From: an uncultured Shewanella sp.
GTDB lineage: Bacteria > Pseudomonadota > Gammaproteobacteria > Enterobacterales > Shewanellaceae
Assembly (NCBI RefSeq): GCF_947491715.1
Contig: NZ_CANLKR010000043.1
Coordinates: forward strand, 1-39,172
DNA length: 39,172 nt
Direction of reading: 5' to 3'
The notes below the pieces were generated by a model. It did no database searches and was not told the origin of the DNA. It saw only the letters and a list, made by a program, of their open reading frames with translations. Shown here piece after piece: positions 26,228 through 35,050 of the stretch. The position numbers and the translations under genes were made by a program. The stretch's first letter is position 1, and each line of letters starts with the position of its first letter.

Positions 26228-26785
26228 TTAAAACTCCATTAATTCCTTCTCTTTCGCCGCTAGCACTTCATCAATCAGCTTGATATGTGTATCGGTGAAT
26301 TTTTGGATTTCATCTTCAGAGCGGCGAACATCATCTTCAGTACATTCTTTCTCTTTTTCTAATGCTTTCACATCAGAATTCGCATCACGGCGCACATTGC
26401 GCACAGCAATACGACCGTTTTCTGCTTCAGCACGCACGACCTTAATGAGATCTTTACGGCGTTCTTCAGTCAAGGCTGGTAAAGGAATACGGATAATCGC
26501 ACCAGCCGACATAGGGTTTAAACCTAGATCTGATGTCATAATCGCTTTTTCTACAGCCGCGATCATCGTGCTATCAAAGACGGATACCGCCAATGTACGT
26601 GAATCATCGATAGATATATTAGCAACCTGCTTAAGCGGAGTTAATGAACCATAATAAGGTACTTTAATCGTATCGAGTAAACTTGGGTGCGCACGGCCTG
26701 TACGTACTTTGGCCATTTGCGTTTTAGTCGCTTCTACGCATTTATCCATGCGTGTTTTAGCATCATTTTTGATTTCGTTTATCAC
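26228..26785 (-). CDS. frr: Ribosome recycling factor
   Basis: It splits post-termination ribosomes together with EF-G. The 185-residue length is standard. Landmarks are KVRTGRAHPSLLDTI (about 26-40), YYGSLTPLKQVANI, the central beta domain, and the C-terminal helix with DVRRSEDEIQKFTD. It follows pyrH by 30 bases. Confidence 0.98.
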   Translation of the reverse strand: MINEIKNDAKTRMDKCVEATKTQMAKVRTGRAHPSLLDTIKVPYYGSLTPLKQVANISIDDSRTLAVSVFDSTMIAAVEKAIMTSDLGLNPMSAGAIIRIPLPALTEERRKDLIKVVRAEAENGRIAVRNVRRDANSDVKALEKEKECTEDDVRRSEDEIQKFTDTHIKLIDEVLAAKEKELMEF

Positions 26786-26815
26786 GTGTCTGTCCTTTTA
26801 AGTTACTTAACTCAA

Positions 26816-27544
26816 TTAAACTGCTTTAATCAGCGTACCCAATGACTCGCCCATGACGACACGGCGAAGTGCACCAGGCTCATTCATATTAAAGACAAGT
26901 AGAGGCATGTCATGGTCTCTAGCAAGGGTAAATGCCGCTAGATCCATCACTTTCAATTCTTTATCGAGTACTTCATTATACCCCATAACATCATACTTAA
27001 CCGCATCAGGATTTTTCACTGGGTCATCAGAATAAACACCATCAACCTTAGTGCCTTTTAATACCACTTCCGCTTCGATTTCAATTCCACGTAAACAAGC
27101 CGCTGAATCGGTTGTGCAAAATGGGTTACCTGTTCCTGCAGCAAAAATCACCACTCGGCCTGATTTCAATAGGCTAATCGCTTCCGCCCAATTATAATCA
27201 TCGCAAACACCTTTTAATGGAATAGCCGACATTAAACGAGCATTAACATAAGCACGATGAAGTGCATCACGCATGGCTAGACCATTCATTACCGTTGCCA
27301 GCATTCCCATATGATCGCCAACGACGCGATTCATGCCTGCTTGTGCGAGGCCTTCACCTCGGAATAAATTCCCCCCACCGATAACGACTCCGACTTGAAT
27401 ACCGAGTTCAACCAATTCTTTGACTTCCTGAGCCATGCGATCTAAAACCTTAGGATCAATGCCAAAGCCTTCTTCACCCATAAGGGCTTCACCACTAAGT
27501 TTGAGAAGGATACGTCGAAATGCAGGTTTTGGATTGGTACTCAT
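26816..27544 (-). CDS. pyrH: UMP kinase
   Basis: It phosphorylates UMP to UDP in pyrimidine synthesis and is hexameric, of the amino-acid kinase fold. It has 242 residues. KLSGEALMGEEGFG lies near the start, followed by VVIGGGNLFRG, VIFAAGTGNPFCTTDSAA and GTKVDGVYSDDP. A terminator-like hairpin separates it from tsf. Confidence 0.98.
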   Translation of the reverse strand: MSTNPKPAFRRILLKLSGEALMGEEGFGIDPKVLDRMAQEVKELVELGIQVGVVIGGGNLFRGEGLAQAGMNRVVGDHMGMLATVMNGLAMRDALHRAYVNARLMSAIPLKGVCDDYNWAEAISLLKSGRVVIFAAGTGNPFCTTDSAACLRGIEIEAEVVLKGTKVDGVYSDDPVKNPDAVKYDVMGYNEVLDKELKVMDLAAFTLARDHDMPLLVFNMNEPGALRRVVMGESLGTLIKAV

Positions 27545-27577
27545 ATTTTTTGTCCTGATGATGGCGATAGTTATAAC

Positions 27578-27603
27578 AAAACCGCAGCGATTGCTGCGGT
27601 TTT
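27578..27603 (-). terminator. Hairpin with T-run between tsf and pyrH
   Basis: AAAACCGCAGC (27578-27588) and GCTGCGGTTTT (27593-27603) are exact inverted repeats with a GATT loop. Read leftward, the stem ends in TTTT. It could end or attenuate the rpsB-tsf transcript before pyrH, and works on paper in both directions. Confidence 0.75.
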
Positions 27604-27627
27604 AAAGGGGACTGCAAACTGAGGAGA

Positions 27628-28476
27628 TTAAGCCTGAGTTGCAGCGATTTGTGCTGCAACTTCTGCAGCAAAATCTTCTTCTTTCTTCTCGATACCTTCA
27701 CCCACTTCTAAACGGATGAAGTTAGAAACAGTTGCGCCTTTCTCTTTCAAAATAGCGCCAACAGTTTTCTTTGGCTCCATGATGAACGCTTGACCAGTAA
27801 GTGAAACCTCACCCGTAAACTTCTTCATGCGACCAATAACCATTTTCTCAGCAATTTCTGCAGGCTTGCCTTCATTCATCGCAATTTCGATTTGCAATGA
27901 TTTTTCTTTTTCAACAACATTCGCAGGCACATCTTCTGGGTTAACAAACTCAGGCTTAGAAGCTGCAACGTGCATAGCGACATGCTTCAATGTTTCTTCG
28001 TCTGCTTCACCAGTAACCACAACACCGATACGATCGCCATGGCGGTATGAAGAAACGTTTGTGCCATCGATATAAACAACACGACGAACATTGATGTTTT
28101 CACCAATTTTAGCCACTAATGCAACACGCGTTTCTTCAAACTGCGCTTGCAAGTCTGCAATGGTAATTTTACCCGCAGCGGCAACGTCCAAGACTTCGTT
28201 CGCAAAAGCTAAGAAGTTTGCATCTTTTGCTACGAAATCAGTTTGACAGTTCACTTCTAAAAGTGCTGTGAAACCTTCACCTTGCTTGATAAGGATCGTT
28301 CCTTCAGCAGCAATGTTACCCGCTTTTTTAGCCGCTTTAGCAGCACCACTTTTACGCATATTATCAATAGCTAATTCAATATCGCCATTGGTTTCAGTTA
28401 ATGCTTTTTTACAATCCATCATGCCAGCGCCAGTACGGTCGCGCAATTCTTTAACTTGGGCAGCAGTAATTGCCAT
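27628..28476 (-). CDS. tsf: Elongation factor Ts
   Basis: The nucleotide exchange factor for EF-Tu, 282 residues. I chose the ATG at 28476: AGGA lies seven bases upstream and the product starts MAITAAQVKELRDRTGAGMM, the conserved N-terminus; an open extension to 28551 is not coding. VNCQTDFVAKD (about 76-86) carries the TDFVAK motif that contacts EF-Tu. Two core subdomains and a C-terminal segment ending EVAAQIAATQA follow. It lies after rpsB, the usual order. Confidence 0.98.
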   Translation of the reverse strand: MAITAAQVKELRDRTGAGMMDCKKALTETNGDIELAIDNMRKSGAAKAAKKAGNIAAEGTILIKQGEGFTALLEVNCQTDFVAKDANFLAFANEVLDVAAAGKITIADLQAQFEETRVALVAKIGENINVRRVVYIDGTNVSSYRHGDRIGVVVTGEADEETLKHVAMHVAASKPEFVNPEDVPANVVEKEKSLQIEIAMNEGKPAEIAEKMVIGRMKKFTGEVSLTGQAFIMEPKKTVGAILKEKGATVSNFIRLEVGEGIEKKEEDFAAEVAAQIAATQA

Positions 28477-28560
28477 TGTTAAATCCTCTATAGGTAATTC
28501 GTCAAATTCAATAGATAGATACCCAAGACACTTGAAAGTGCATGTTTGCAAGTAACTTGG

Positions 28561-28588
28561 ATATAAAACAGGGGCCTAAGGCCCCTGC
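28561..28588 (-). terminator. Attenuator-type hairpin between rpsB and tsf
   Basis: CAGGGGCCT (28569-28577) and AGGCCCCTG (28579-28587) form a GC-rich hairpin. On the minus strand TTTTATAT follows it. It probably ends a fraction of rpsB transcripts before tsf. Confidence 0.8.
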
Positions 28589-28637
28589 TAACCAATTGCT
28601 TGGTCAATAAGGGCAATGCATAACGCATCGAACCTTA

Positions 28638-29366
28638 TTATTCAGCTTCTACAAAACCGTCTTGTTCTGCTTGTACTGCTAAGTCTTGACCACGGCCAGC
28701 TTTCGCTGCTGCTGCCACAGTTTCAGTGTACAAACGGATAGAACGCATTGCATCATCATTACCAGGAATGATGTAGTTAATGCCGTCTGGAGAAGAGTTA
28801 GTATCAACAACAGCAACAACTGGAATACCTAAGTTGTTGGCTTCTTTAATCGCAATATGCTCATGATCGGCACCGATAACGAAGATAACGTCAGGTAGGC
28901 CAGACATGTTTTTAATACCGCCTAATGATTTTTCTAGCTTATCTAATTCACGAGTACGCATTAGCGCCTCTTTTTTAGTTAGCTTGTCGAAAGTACCATC
29001 AACTGATTGGCTTTCTAAATCTTTTAGGCGTTTGATAGATTGACGAACGGTTTTCCAGTTAGTCAACATACCACCTAACCAGCGATGATCAACATAGAAC
29101 TGATCACAAGAAATCGCTGCTTCTTTGATTGCTTCACTTGCAGCACGCTTAGTACCCACAAATAAAACTTTACCTTTTTTAGAAGCCACGTTGCTGATAA
29201 ACGCTAATGCTTCATTGAACATAGGCACAGTGTGCTCTAAGTTAATGATATGAACACCGTTACGAGCACCAAAAATGAAAGGCTTCATTTTTGGATTCCA
29301 GTAACGAGTTTGGTGACCGAAGTGAACACCGGCTTGAAGCATATCGCGCATTGAAACTGTAGTCAT
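28638..29366 (-). CDS. rpsB: 30S ribosomal protein S2
   Basis: A small-subunit ribosomal protein of 242 residues. Landmarks are SMRDMLQAGVHFGHQTRYWN at the start, IINLEHTVPMFNEAL, DHRWLGGMLTNWKTVRQS, and LPDVIFVIGADHEHIAIKE with VVAVVDTNSSPDGINYIIPG (each under twenty residues when taken separately). It is first gene of the leftward cluster, with a structured leader upstream. Confidence 0.98.
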   Translation of the reverse strand: MTTVSMRDMLQAGVHFGHQTRYWNPKMKPFIFGARNGVHIINLEHTVPMFNEALAFISNVASKKGKVLFVGTKRAASEAIKEAAISCDQFYVDHRWLGGMLTNWKTVRQSIKRLKDLESQSVDGTFDKLTKKEALMRTRELDKLEKSLGGIKNMSGLPDVIFVIGADHEHIAIKEANNLGIPVVAVVDTNSSPDGINYIIPGNDDAMRSIRLYTETVAAAAKAGRGQDLAVQAEQDGFVEAE

Positions 29367-29470
29367 TTTTTATACCTTAAAAATTTAGGGGTTAGACCTC
29401 CACATATCCCGTCACCCCGACCCTTTACAGGCACCCCGGAGCACGTGTCGATATGTGTGTGATTTAGTAT
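29367..29470 (-). promoter_or_regulatory. Structured rpsB mRNA leader (probable S2 autoregulation site)
   Basis: On the minus strand the leader contains an 8-bp closing stem, CACATATC/GATATGTG (29457-29450 with 29408-29401). Inside are two copies of CGGGGTG (29438-29432 and 29419-29413). Leaders of rpsB in gammaproteobacteria are known to be structured and to mediate feedback by S2 (the E. coli one is catalogued as t44). That this one belongs to that family is inferred from position. Confidence 0.5.
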
Positions 29471-29491
29471 TTACACATAGCCATGTATAAT
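29463..29491. promoter_or_regulatory. Overlapping divergent promoter candidates for map and rpsB
   Basis: Plus strand: TTTAGT (29463-29468), 17 bases, TATAAT (29486-29491), pointing to map about 150 bases away. Minus strand: TATACA (29489-29484) overlaps the same bases, with a weak CTTACA upstream, pointing to rpsB. The -10 boxes are good and the -35 boxes are weak. Confidence 0.4.
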
Positions 29492-29642
29492 GGCCGCCAT
29501 CTTAGCTCTGTAAGACCCATAACAATGGACATCACAGAGTCAAACATAACGGCGCGCTTTATACCATAATTTAATCTTGAATACAAATTTCAAAGTGGAT
29601 TTTGCGGGCTCATTTTAGACAGTAAGGTAAAGAGACATCGGC

Positions 29643-30440
29643 ATGAGTATTGTGATTAAAACGAGTGAACAAATAGAAAAAATGCGAGCAGCGGGGAAAT
29701 TAGCGGCTCAAGTACTAGAAATGATTGCGCCTTTCGTTAAAGCTGGGATCACAACCAATGAACTGAATGATATTTGCGCTAAATATACCGAAGAACATAA
29801 CGCAATATCGGCGCCGTTAAACTACCATGGTTTCCCTAAGTCCATTTGCACGTCAATCAATGATGTCATTTGTCATGGTATTCCCAGCGATGTGGCCCTT
29901 AAAAACGGCGACATCGTTAATATCGATATTACCGTCATTCTTGATGGCTTTCATGGTGACACCTCTAAAATGTTTTTAATAGGCGATGTTACGCCAAAAG
30001 ATAAACGTTTATGTCGTATCGCCCAAGAAAGTTTATATGCCGCTATTCGTAAAGTGCGTCCAGGCATGAAATTAGGTGAAATCGGCACCAACGTTGAAAA
30101 ATTTATCAAAGCCAGTAAAACAGGCTTAGAAAAATACACTATTGTCAAAGATTATTGTGGTCATGGCATCGGCGAAGGATTTCACGAAGAGCCTCAAGTC
30201 GTTCATTATAAAAATAATGATAAAACCGTTTTACGTCCAGGCATGTGCTTTACCATCGAGCCAATGATAAACGCAGGTCGTCATACTAGCGTCCTCGACA
30301 ATGAAGATAAATGGACGGTGACCACATCAGATGGCAAAAACTCCGCCCAATGGGAACATACCCTGCTGATCACTCCAAAAGGCGTTGAAGTATTAACTTT
30401 GCGCGAAGAAGAAGATTTCCCAAGGATCATTAATCATTAA
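29643..30440 (+). CDS. map: Methionine aminopeptidase, type I
   Basis: It removes the N-terminal methionine from new proteins. It has 265 residues of pita-bread fold. The metal ligands are in VNIDITVILDGFHGDTSKMF (two Asp), DYCGHGIGEGFHEEP (His), FTIEPMIN (Glu) and QWEHTLLI (Glu). It is divergent from rpsB, the usual arrangement in this group, and is followed by a strong hairpin. Confidence 0.98.
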   Translation: MSIVIKTSEQIEKMRAAGKLAAQVLEMIAPFVKAGITTNELNDICAKYTEEHNAISAPLNYHGFPKSICTSINDVICHGIPSDVALKNGDIVNIDITVILDGFHGDTSKMFLIGDVTPKDKRLCRIAQESLYAAIRKVRPGMKLGEIGTNVEKFIKASKTGLEKYTIVKDYCGHGIGEGFHEEPQVVHYKNNDKTVLRPGMCFTIEPMINAGRHTSVLDNEDKWTVTTSDGKNSAQWEHTLLITPKGVEVLTLREEEDFPRIINH

Positions 30441-30444
30441 TCCT

Positions 30445-30477
30445 TTAAGTGCCTCCCTCAAAAAGGGAGGCACTTAA
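30445..30477. terminator. Hairpin after map
   Basis: TTAAGTGCCTCCC (30445-30457) and GGGAGGCACTTAA (30465-30477) form a perfect 13-bp stem with a 7-nt loop, five bases after the map stop. No long T-run follows; the stem foot itself ends in TTAA. It is a probable terminator or 3' stabiliser. Confidence 0.7.
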
Positions 30478-30519
30478 TATGAAGCCTTTATCATTAACAA
30501 AGACATATTCCCCCTCCAC

Positions 30520-30548
30520 TTCACATTGAACACATTAAGGTAGATAAT
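30520..30548 (+). promoter_or_regulatory. Sigma-70-type promoter for glnD
   Basis: TTCACA (30520-30525), 17-bp spacer, GATAAT (30543-30548). Each box matches the consensus at five of six bases. Transcription would start near 30555, about 34 bases before the glnD ATG. Confidence 0.6.
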
Positions 30549-30588
30549 AAGCAACATCTTCCTCGCCACCTTATCGAGAACATGTGCC

Positions 30589-33153
30589 ATGGAATCTGCG
30601 CTTTGTGCAAAAAATGCTTTTCTCGCTCAAAATGAAGCCTTTAAATCCGTATTCAGTTATGAAAGTGATGTTTATGCACTCGTAACACAGCGATGTCAAC
30701 TGGTGGATAAAACCCTCAAAAGCGAATGGTTAGCCATGGGGCTGGATGCATTACCTGTTGCATTAATTGCGGTTGGAGGCTACGGCCGTGGAGAATTACA
30801 CCCTCAATCCGATGTGGATTTACTGTTTCTAGTTGATCATCAACTAGATGAAGCTGGTGAGGAGAAAATTGTTGAGTTTATTACATTTTTGTGGGATGCA
30901 GGCCTAGAAGTTGGTCACAGTGTCCGCACTATCACAGAAACATTTGAGCAAGGTAAAAATGACATTACCATTGCCACCAATTTATTAGAAGCCAGACTCT
31001 TATGTGGCCCAAAAACATTATTTACTCAACTCTACACACGTATACGAACCGATGATTTCTGGCCAAGTAGCCAATTTTATCTCGCTAAACGCGAAGAGCA
31101 AAATATTCGGCACGCCAAGGCGAATGCCTTTGATTTAGAACCTAATATCAAATCTTGCCCAGGCGGATTAAGAGACATTCAAACCATTACTTGGGTCGCG
31201 ATGCGCTATTTTAATGCTGCAAAGCTTGAAGAATTAGTGTCCTACCATTTTCTTGAACCCATAGAATTAGAAGAGCTGTTACAATGTCAGGGGTTTTTGT
31301 GGCAATTACGGTTTGCTTTACACCTTATTTCTGGGCGAGATGAAAACCGATTATTATTTGACCTGCAACCACAGGTTGCTGAATTGATGGGTTATGTTGA
31401 TGGAACACAATTAGCCGTTGAACTGATGATGAAGCAATATTATCAAACCATCAGGCGGGTATTAGAGCTGAATCAGATGTTATTACAGCTGTTTAAACAA
31501 GCGACGCTGTCTCACACCAGTATATTGAAAGTCACCCCCATTAATGATGACTTTCAACGCCGTGGAAAACTCATTGAAAGCTTATCCTCTCGATTGTTTA
31601 CTCAACCCGAACAAATCATGACACTCTTCTTACATGTGGCTCAAAATGCCAACATAGAAGGTATTTTTGCCCCAACGCTGCGCAGTTTAAGGCAAGCACG
31701 GGATGCGCTTACCATCCCATTAATGTCCATTCCTGAATGCCGAAAAGTCTTCATGGAAATTTTACGACATTCTCAAGGAATTTCAGCTCTATCTTTAATG
31801 CATAAACACGGCATTATGTCCGCTTATTTGCCCGCTTGGCGAAAAATTGAAGGACAAATGCAATTTGATTTATTTCATGCCTATACCGTTGACGAACACA
31901 CTCATAGACTCTTATTAAATATCGACCGTTTTTCACAACCTGAGCAAAAAATGGAATTTCCTCTCGGCTCTGTCATTATTAATCAGCTACCTAAAAAAGG
32001 CTTACTCGTTCTTGCCGCTATTTTTCATGATATTGCTAAAGGGCGAGGCGGCGATCATAGCCAATTAGGCAGTAAAGATGCCATTGATTTTTGTCAATTA
32101 CACGATATGAATAGCCATGATGGCCGTATGGTCAGCTGGCTAGTTGAAAATCATCTTCTGATGTCTATTACAGCCCAACGCCGAGATATATCCGATCCAG
32201 ACGTTATCGCCGTTTTTGCTGATAAAGTGCGCACTGCCACACATTTAAGCTATTTGTATTGTTTAACCGTTGCTGACATGTGCGCAACCAATGATAAATT
32301 ATGGAACAATTGGAAAGGTGCATTACTCAGAGATTTGTATTTTTTAACTCAACGTGTATTAGCAAGAGGAAAAGAAAAGCCAGTTGATATTCGTGCGCGA
32401 GTTCGTGAACATCAAGCCAAAGCCAAAAAAGAATTATTACGTAAAGGATTTCAAGAAGAAGCAATCGATAAGCTATGGCACCGCTTTAAAGCGGACTACT
32501 TTATTAAACATCAGCCCAATCAACTTAGCTGGCATGCTGAAGCCATACTCAAACATAAAAAAGATGAACCCTTAGTCATGCTATCTAAACATTCGACTCG
32601 AGGTGGAACAGAATTATTTATTTATAGCAGTGACAAAGCAAAATTATTTGTGTCAATCATGGCCATACTGGATAATAAAAAAGTCTGCGTGAATGATGCA
32701 ACGATATTGATCACTAAGGATAGATTTGTTGTCGATACTTTCGTCGTCATTGAGCAAGACGGCAGCCCAATCACCCACCTGCCACGTATACAGTCAATAA
32801 AAAAAGCACTCATTAAAGCATTAAACAATCAATCACCTAAATTACCTAAATTTAGAAAGTTGCCTCGAAGAATGAAGCACTTTAAAGTTGCAACTCAGGT
32901 GAGCTTCCCACCGAGTCCCAGAAATGACACCAGCATGATGGAACTCATTACACTGGATTCACCAGGCCTGTTAGCAAAGCTTGGAGACGTGCTTTATCGT
33001 TGCAAAATCAATGTACGTGCGGCAAAGATCAGCACCATAGGTGAAAGAGCTGAAGATTTCTTTTTGTTACAAACAATTGAAGGTGGAAAACTCAGCGATG
33101 AGCAAAAAGCAGAGTTAAAATCATCATTAATCAGAATGTTAACGCCAAAATAA
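30589..33153 (+). CDS. glnD: Bifunctional PII uridylyltransferase / uridylyl-removing enzyme
   Basis: The nitrogen-status sensor: it uridylylates PII proteins when glutamine is low and deuridylylates them when it is high. It has 854 residues. The nucleotidyltransferase motif GGYGRGELHPQSDVDLLFL (about 62-80) is followed by an HD phosphohydrolase domain (DEHTHRLLL, then IFHDIAKGRGGDHSQLG near 475-495) and two C-terminal ACT domains (about 680-760 and 785-854, the second starting MELITLDSPGLLAKLGDV). It is probably monocistronic, with its own promoter and a terminator shared with purU. Confidence 0.97.
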   Translation: MESALCAKNAFLAQNEAFKSVFSYESDVYALVTQRCQLVDKTLKSEWLAMGLDALPVALIAVGGYGRGELHPQSDVDLLFLVDHQLDEAGEEKIVEFITFLWDAGLEVGHSVRTITETFEQGKNDITIATNLLEARLLCGPKTLFTQLYTRIRTDDFWPSSQFYLAKREEQNIRHAKANAFDLEPNIKSCPGGLRDIQTITWVAMRYFNAAKLEELVSYHFLEPIELEELLQCQGFLWQLRFALHLISGRDENRLLFDLQPQVAELMGYVDGTQLAVELMMKQYYQTIRRVLELNQMLLQLFKQATLSHTSILKVTPINDDFQRRGKLIESLSSRLFTQPEQIMTLFLHVAQNANIEGIFAPTLRSLRQARDALTIPLMSIPECRKVFMEILRHSQGISALSLMHKHGIMSAYLPAWRKIEGQMQFDLFHAYTVDEHTHRLLLNIDRFSQPEQKMEFPLGSVIINQLPKKGLLVLAAIFHDIAKGRGGDHSQLGSKDAIDFCQLHDMNSHDGRMVSWLVENHLLMSITAQRRDISDPDVIAVFADKVRTATHLSYLYCLTVADMCATNDKLWNNWKGALLRDLYFLTQRVLARGKEKPVDIRARVREHQAKAKKELLRKGFQEEAIDKLWHRFKADYFIKHQPNQLSWHAEAILKHKKDEPLVMLSKHSTRGGTELFIYSSDKAKLFVSIMAILDNKKVCVNDATILITKDRFVVDTFVVIEQDGSPITHLPRIQSIKKALIKALNNQSPKLPKFRKLPRRMKHFKVATQVSFPPSPRNDTSMMELITLDSPGLLAKLGDVLYRCKINVRAAKISTIGERAEDFFLLQTIEGGKLSDEQKAELKSSLIRMLTPK

Positions 33154-33175
33154 GAGACTTTTGACAGCACTCAAT

Positions 33176-33211
33176 AACAAAAAGGGAAATGTCACCCTTT
33201 CCCTTTTTGTT
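33176..33211. terminator. Bidirectional terminator between glnD and purU
   Basis: AACAAAAAGGGAAA (33176-33189) and TTTCCCTTTTTGTT (33198-33211) are exact inverted repeats around an 8-nt loop, with T-runs in both directions. It lies between convergent genes, so it can serve both. Confidence 0.88.
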
Positions 33212-33228
33212 TGGCATCGACTTACACC

Positions 33229-34062
33229 TTAAAAGACAACGGTTTTATTACCATAAACAACAACTTCTTCATTAAGAACTAATTGCAGAGCCTTGCTCAA
33301 TACACTTTTCTCAACATCACGACCACAACGTGCCATTTCCTCCGCACTATAACTATGATCCACGTGAATAACATCTTGCTTAATAATCGGGCCTTCATCT
33401 AAGCAGTTATTGACGAAATGGGCCGTCGCGCCAATAATCTTAACGCCTCGCTCCCATGCTTGTTTATAAGGCGATGCACCGATAAAGGCAGGCAAAAAGG
33501 AATGATGAATATTAATGATTTTATTAGAATATTGTTCAACAAAATCTGGCGTTAATATTCGCATGAACTTAGCCAAAACCACATAGTCAGGTTGATACCC
33601 ATTAATCACCTCCATCATAGCATGTTCATGTTCTGACCGAGTTTTTCCATCATGACTCACATAATGAAAAGGAATATCAAATTTATCAGCCAACGGCTTT
33701 AAGATATCATAATTGCCCACAATAGCCGCAATCTCTACATTCAACCCACCGTAATAGGCTTTCATGAGTAAATCACCGAGACAATGGGCTTCTTTCGTGA
33801 CCATAATAACGACACGCTTCACGCCTGTATCCGCTAATTTAGTATGATGATTCTTGGGTAACACGTTATCGAGATCGGCTAATAACGTTTCAGTATCGAA
33901 TACACCTTCCAACTCAGTACGCATAAAAAACCGCCCTTGATGGTTATCAACAAACTCGCTATTTTTCACAATATTGAGTTTGTGCTGATAACACACCCCA
34001 GTCACTCCAGCTAATATGCCTTGAGCATCATCACAATCGGTGATCAATATCTTACGTTCCAT
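33229..34062 (-). CDS. purU: Formyltetrahydrofolate deformylase
   Basis: It hydrolyses 10-formyl-THF to formate and THF, balancing one-carbon units. It has 277 residues. The N-terminal ACT domain (about 1-85, ILITDCDDAQGILAGVTG) is followed by a formyltransferase-like domain with the catalytic Asn-His-Asp set, seen in KIINIHHSFLPAFIGASPYK and LDEGPIIKQDVI. It is monocistronic and convergent with glnD. Confidence 0.96.
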   Translation of the reverse strand: MERKILITDCDDAQGILAGVTGVCYQHKLNIVKNSEFVDNHQGRFFMRTELEGVFDTETLLADLDNVLPKNHHTKLADTGVKRVVIMVTKEAHCLGDLLMKAYYGGLNVEIAAIVGNYDILKPLADKFDIPFHYVSHDGKTRSEHEHAMMEVINGYQPDYVVLAKFMRILTPDFVEQYSNKIINIHHSFLPAFIGASPYKQAWERGVKIIGATAHFVNNCLDEGPIIKQDVIHVDHSYSAEEMARCGRDVEKSVLSKALQLVLNEEVVVYGNKTVVF

Positions 34063-34290
34063 AACTCCCCTTCGATACTACGGTATTGAGTGTTCATCAC
34101 TCACACAAGCATTGAAAACTGCATTGTGCGTGATCATATTATTTAAAAGACGCCAGTCTACCTTAGCGAAGCGGGATCTTAAAACAGGAATACGACTAAA
34201 TAATTTAAATTTAATGCCGTTTGAGAACAAAATAACAAAAACAGCCTCAACCTGACACAGATCACATAGTGATGAAGTGCACGAGTTTAC

Positions 34291-34737
34291 TTATAAAAGT
34301 GTCTGCCAAGACTCAATCCATTTTAATGCTTCAACCTCTGGCTCCATTGTCTCTCCAGCATCAATTTTCAACATTTCTCCTAACCGCTTAGCGCCCAATT
34401 CTGTTAATAACGCATCAAATTGCAAACCTGCCCCACAAAAAGTCTCATAACTGGAATCACCCAATGCAATCACACTGTATTCCAAATCGGGCAAATAAGG
34501 CGCTGTATTTTTTAGTTCAGAAAACCAAGGATAAATATCATCGGGAACATCACCTTGACCAGTGGTTGCGCAGACGATTAACAAAACTTCGTTTTGAGGT
34601 GGAATAAAACCTTCCAAGTCATCCACTTGATACAAACCAACTTCATTTCCAGCATCAAGCAAGGCTGTTTTAATGGTTTCAGCAACATACTGAGCACTAC
34701 CATAGACAGTGCCATAAACTAAATTAATCTTTTTCAT
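34291..34737 (-). CDS. yqcA: YqcA/MioC-type flavodoxin
   Basis: An FMN-binding electron carrier of 148 residues. The phosphate-binding loop is YGTVYGSAQYVAE near the start, and the isoalloxazine loops are ATTGQGDVPDD (about 57-67) and ALGDSSYETFCGAG (about 91-104). In E. coli yqcA sits beside truC and yqcC; here it lies 3' of the YqcC-TruC gene on the same strand, about 310 bases on, with a small opposite-strand frame between. The partner reaction is unknown. Confidence 0.88.
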   Translation of the reverse strand: MKKINLVYGTVYGSAQYVAETIKTALLDAGNEVGLYQVDDLEGFIPPQNEVLLIVCATTGQGDVPDDIYPWFSELKNTAPYLPDLEYSVIALGDSSYETFCGAGLQFDALLTELGAKRLGEMLKIDAGETMEPEVEALKWIESWQTLL

Positions 34738-34868
34738 GTATACTTAATCCTATGAGTGATGAATGATCATTGGCTTTGTCAATGAATATCCCACATAACG
34801 TATTAATACTGTACCGCAATAAATGATCCACGGGTAGCGTATTGATAATGCAATCGCTGAGGTCTATT

Positions 34869-35012
34869 ATGCGACATGTTTATCGATTTAAACACAGAAA
34901 GCAAAAACAAAAAGCCGCTCAAATCAGACGAATAAAATACTTTTTAGCAGAAAATCCTCCTGAATCACAACTCCTTCCTCCCCATTTTCACCGCCTTAAA
35001 AAGCGCAATTAA
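34869..35012 (+). CDS. Very small basic protein (47 residues), hypothetical
   Basis: ATG at 34869 with GAGG six bases upstream, and a 47-codon frame ending TAA. The product starts MRHVYRFKHRKQKQKAAQ and ends HFHRLKKRN, with a very high share of Lys, Arg and His and a short Pro-rich middle. The composition suggests nucleic-acid or ribosome binding. It lies alone on the plus strand between yqcA and the YqcC-TruC gene. The good ribosome site and biased composition favour a real gene, but I do not recognise a family. Confidence 0.5.
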   Translation: MRHVYRFKHRKQKQKAAQIRRIKYFLAENPPESQLLPPHFHRLKKRN

Positions 35013-35050
35013 ATGGAAAGAATAATATGATTTTGATACAGAAGATCCAA

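Noticed and set aside
27628..28551. EF-Ts starting at 28551
   Set aside because: The extra 25 residues are not part of the family; the ATG at 28476 has a ribosome site and gives the conserved N-terminus.
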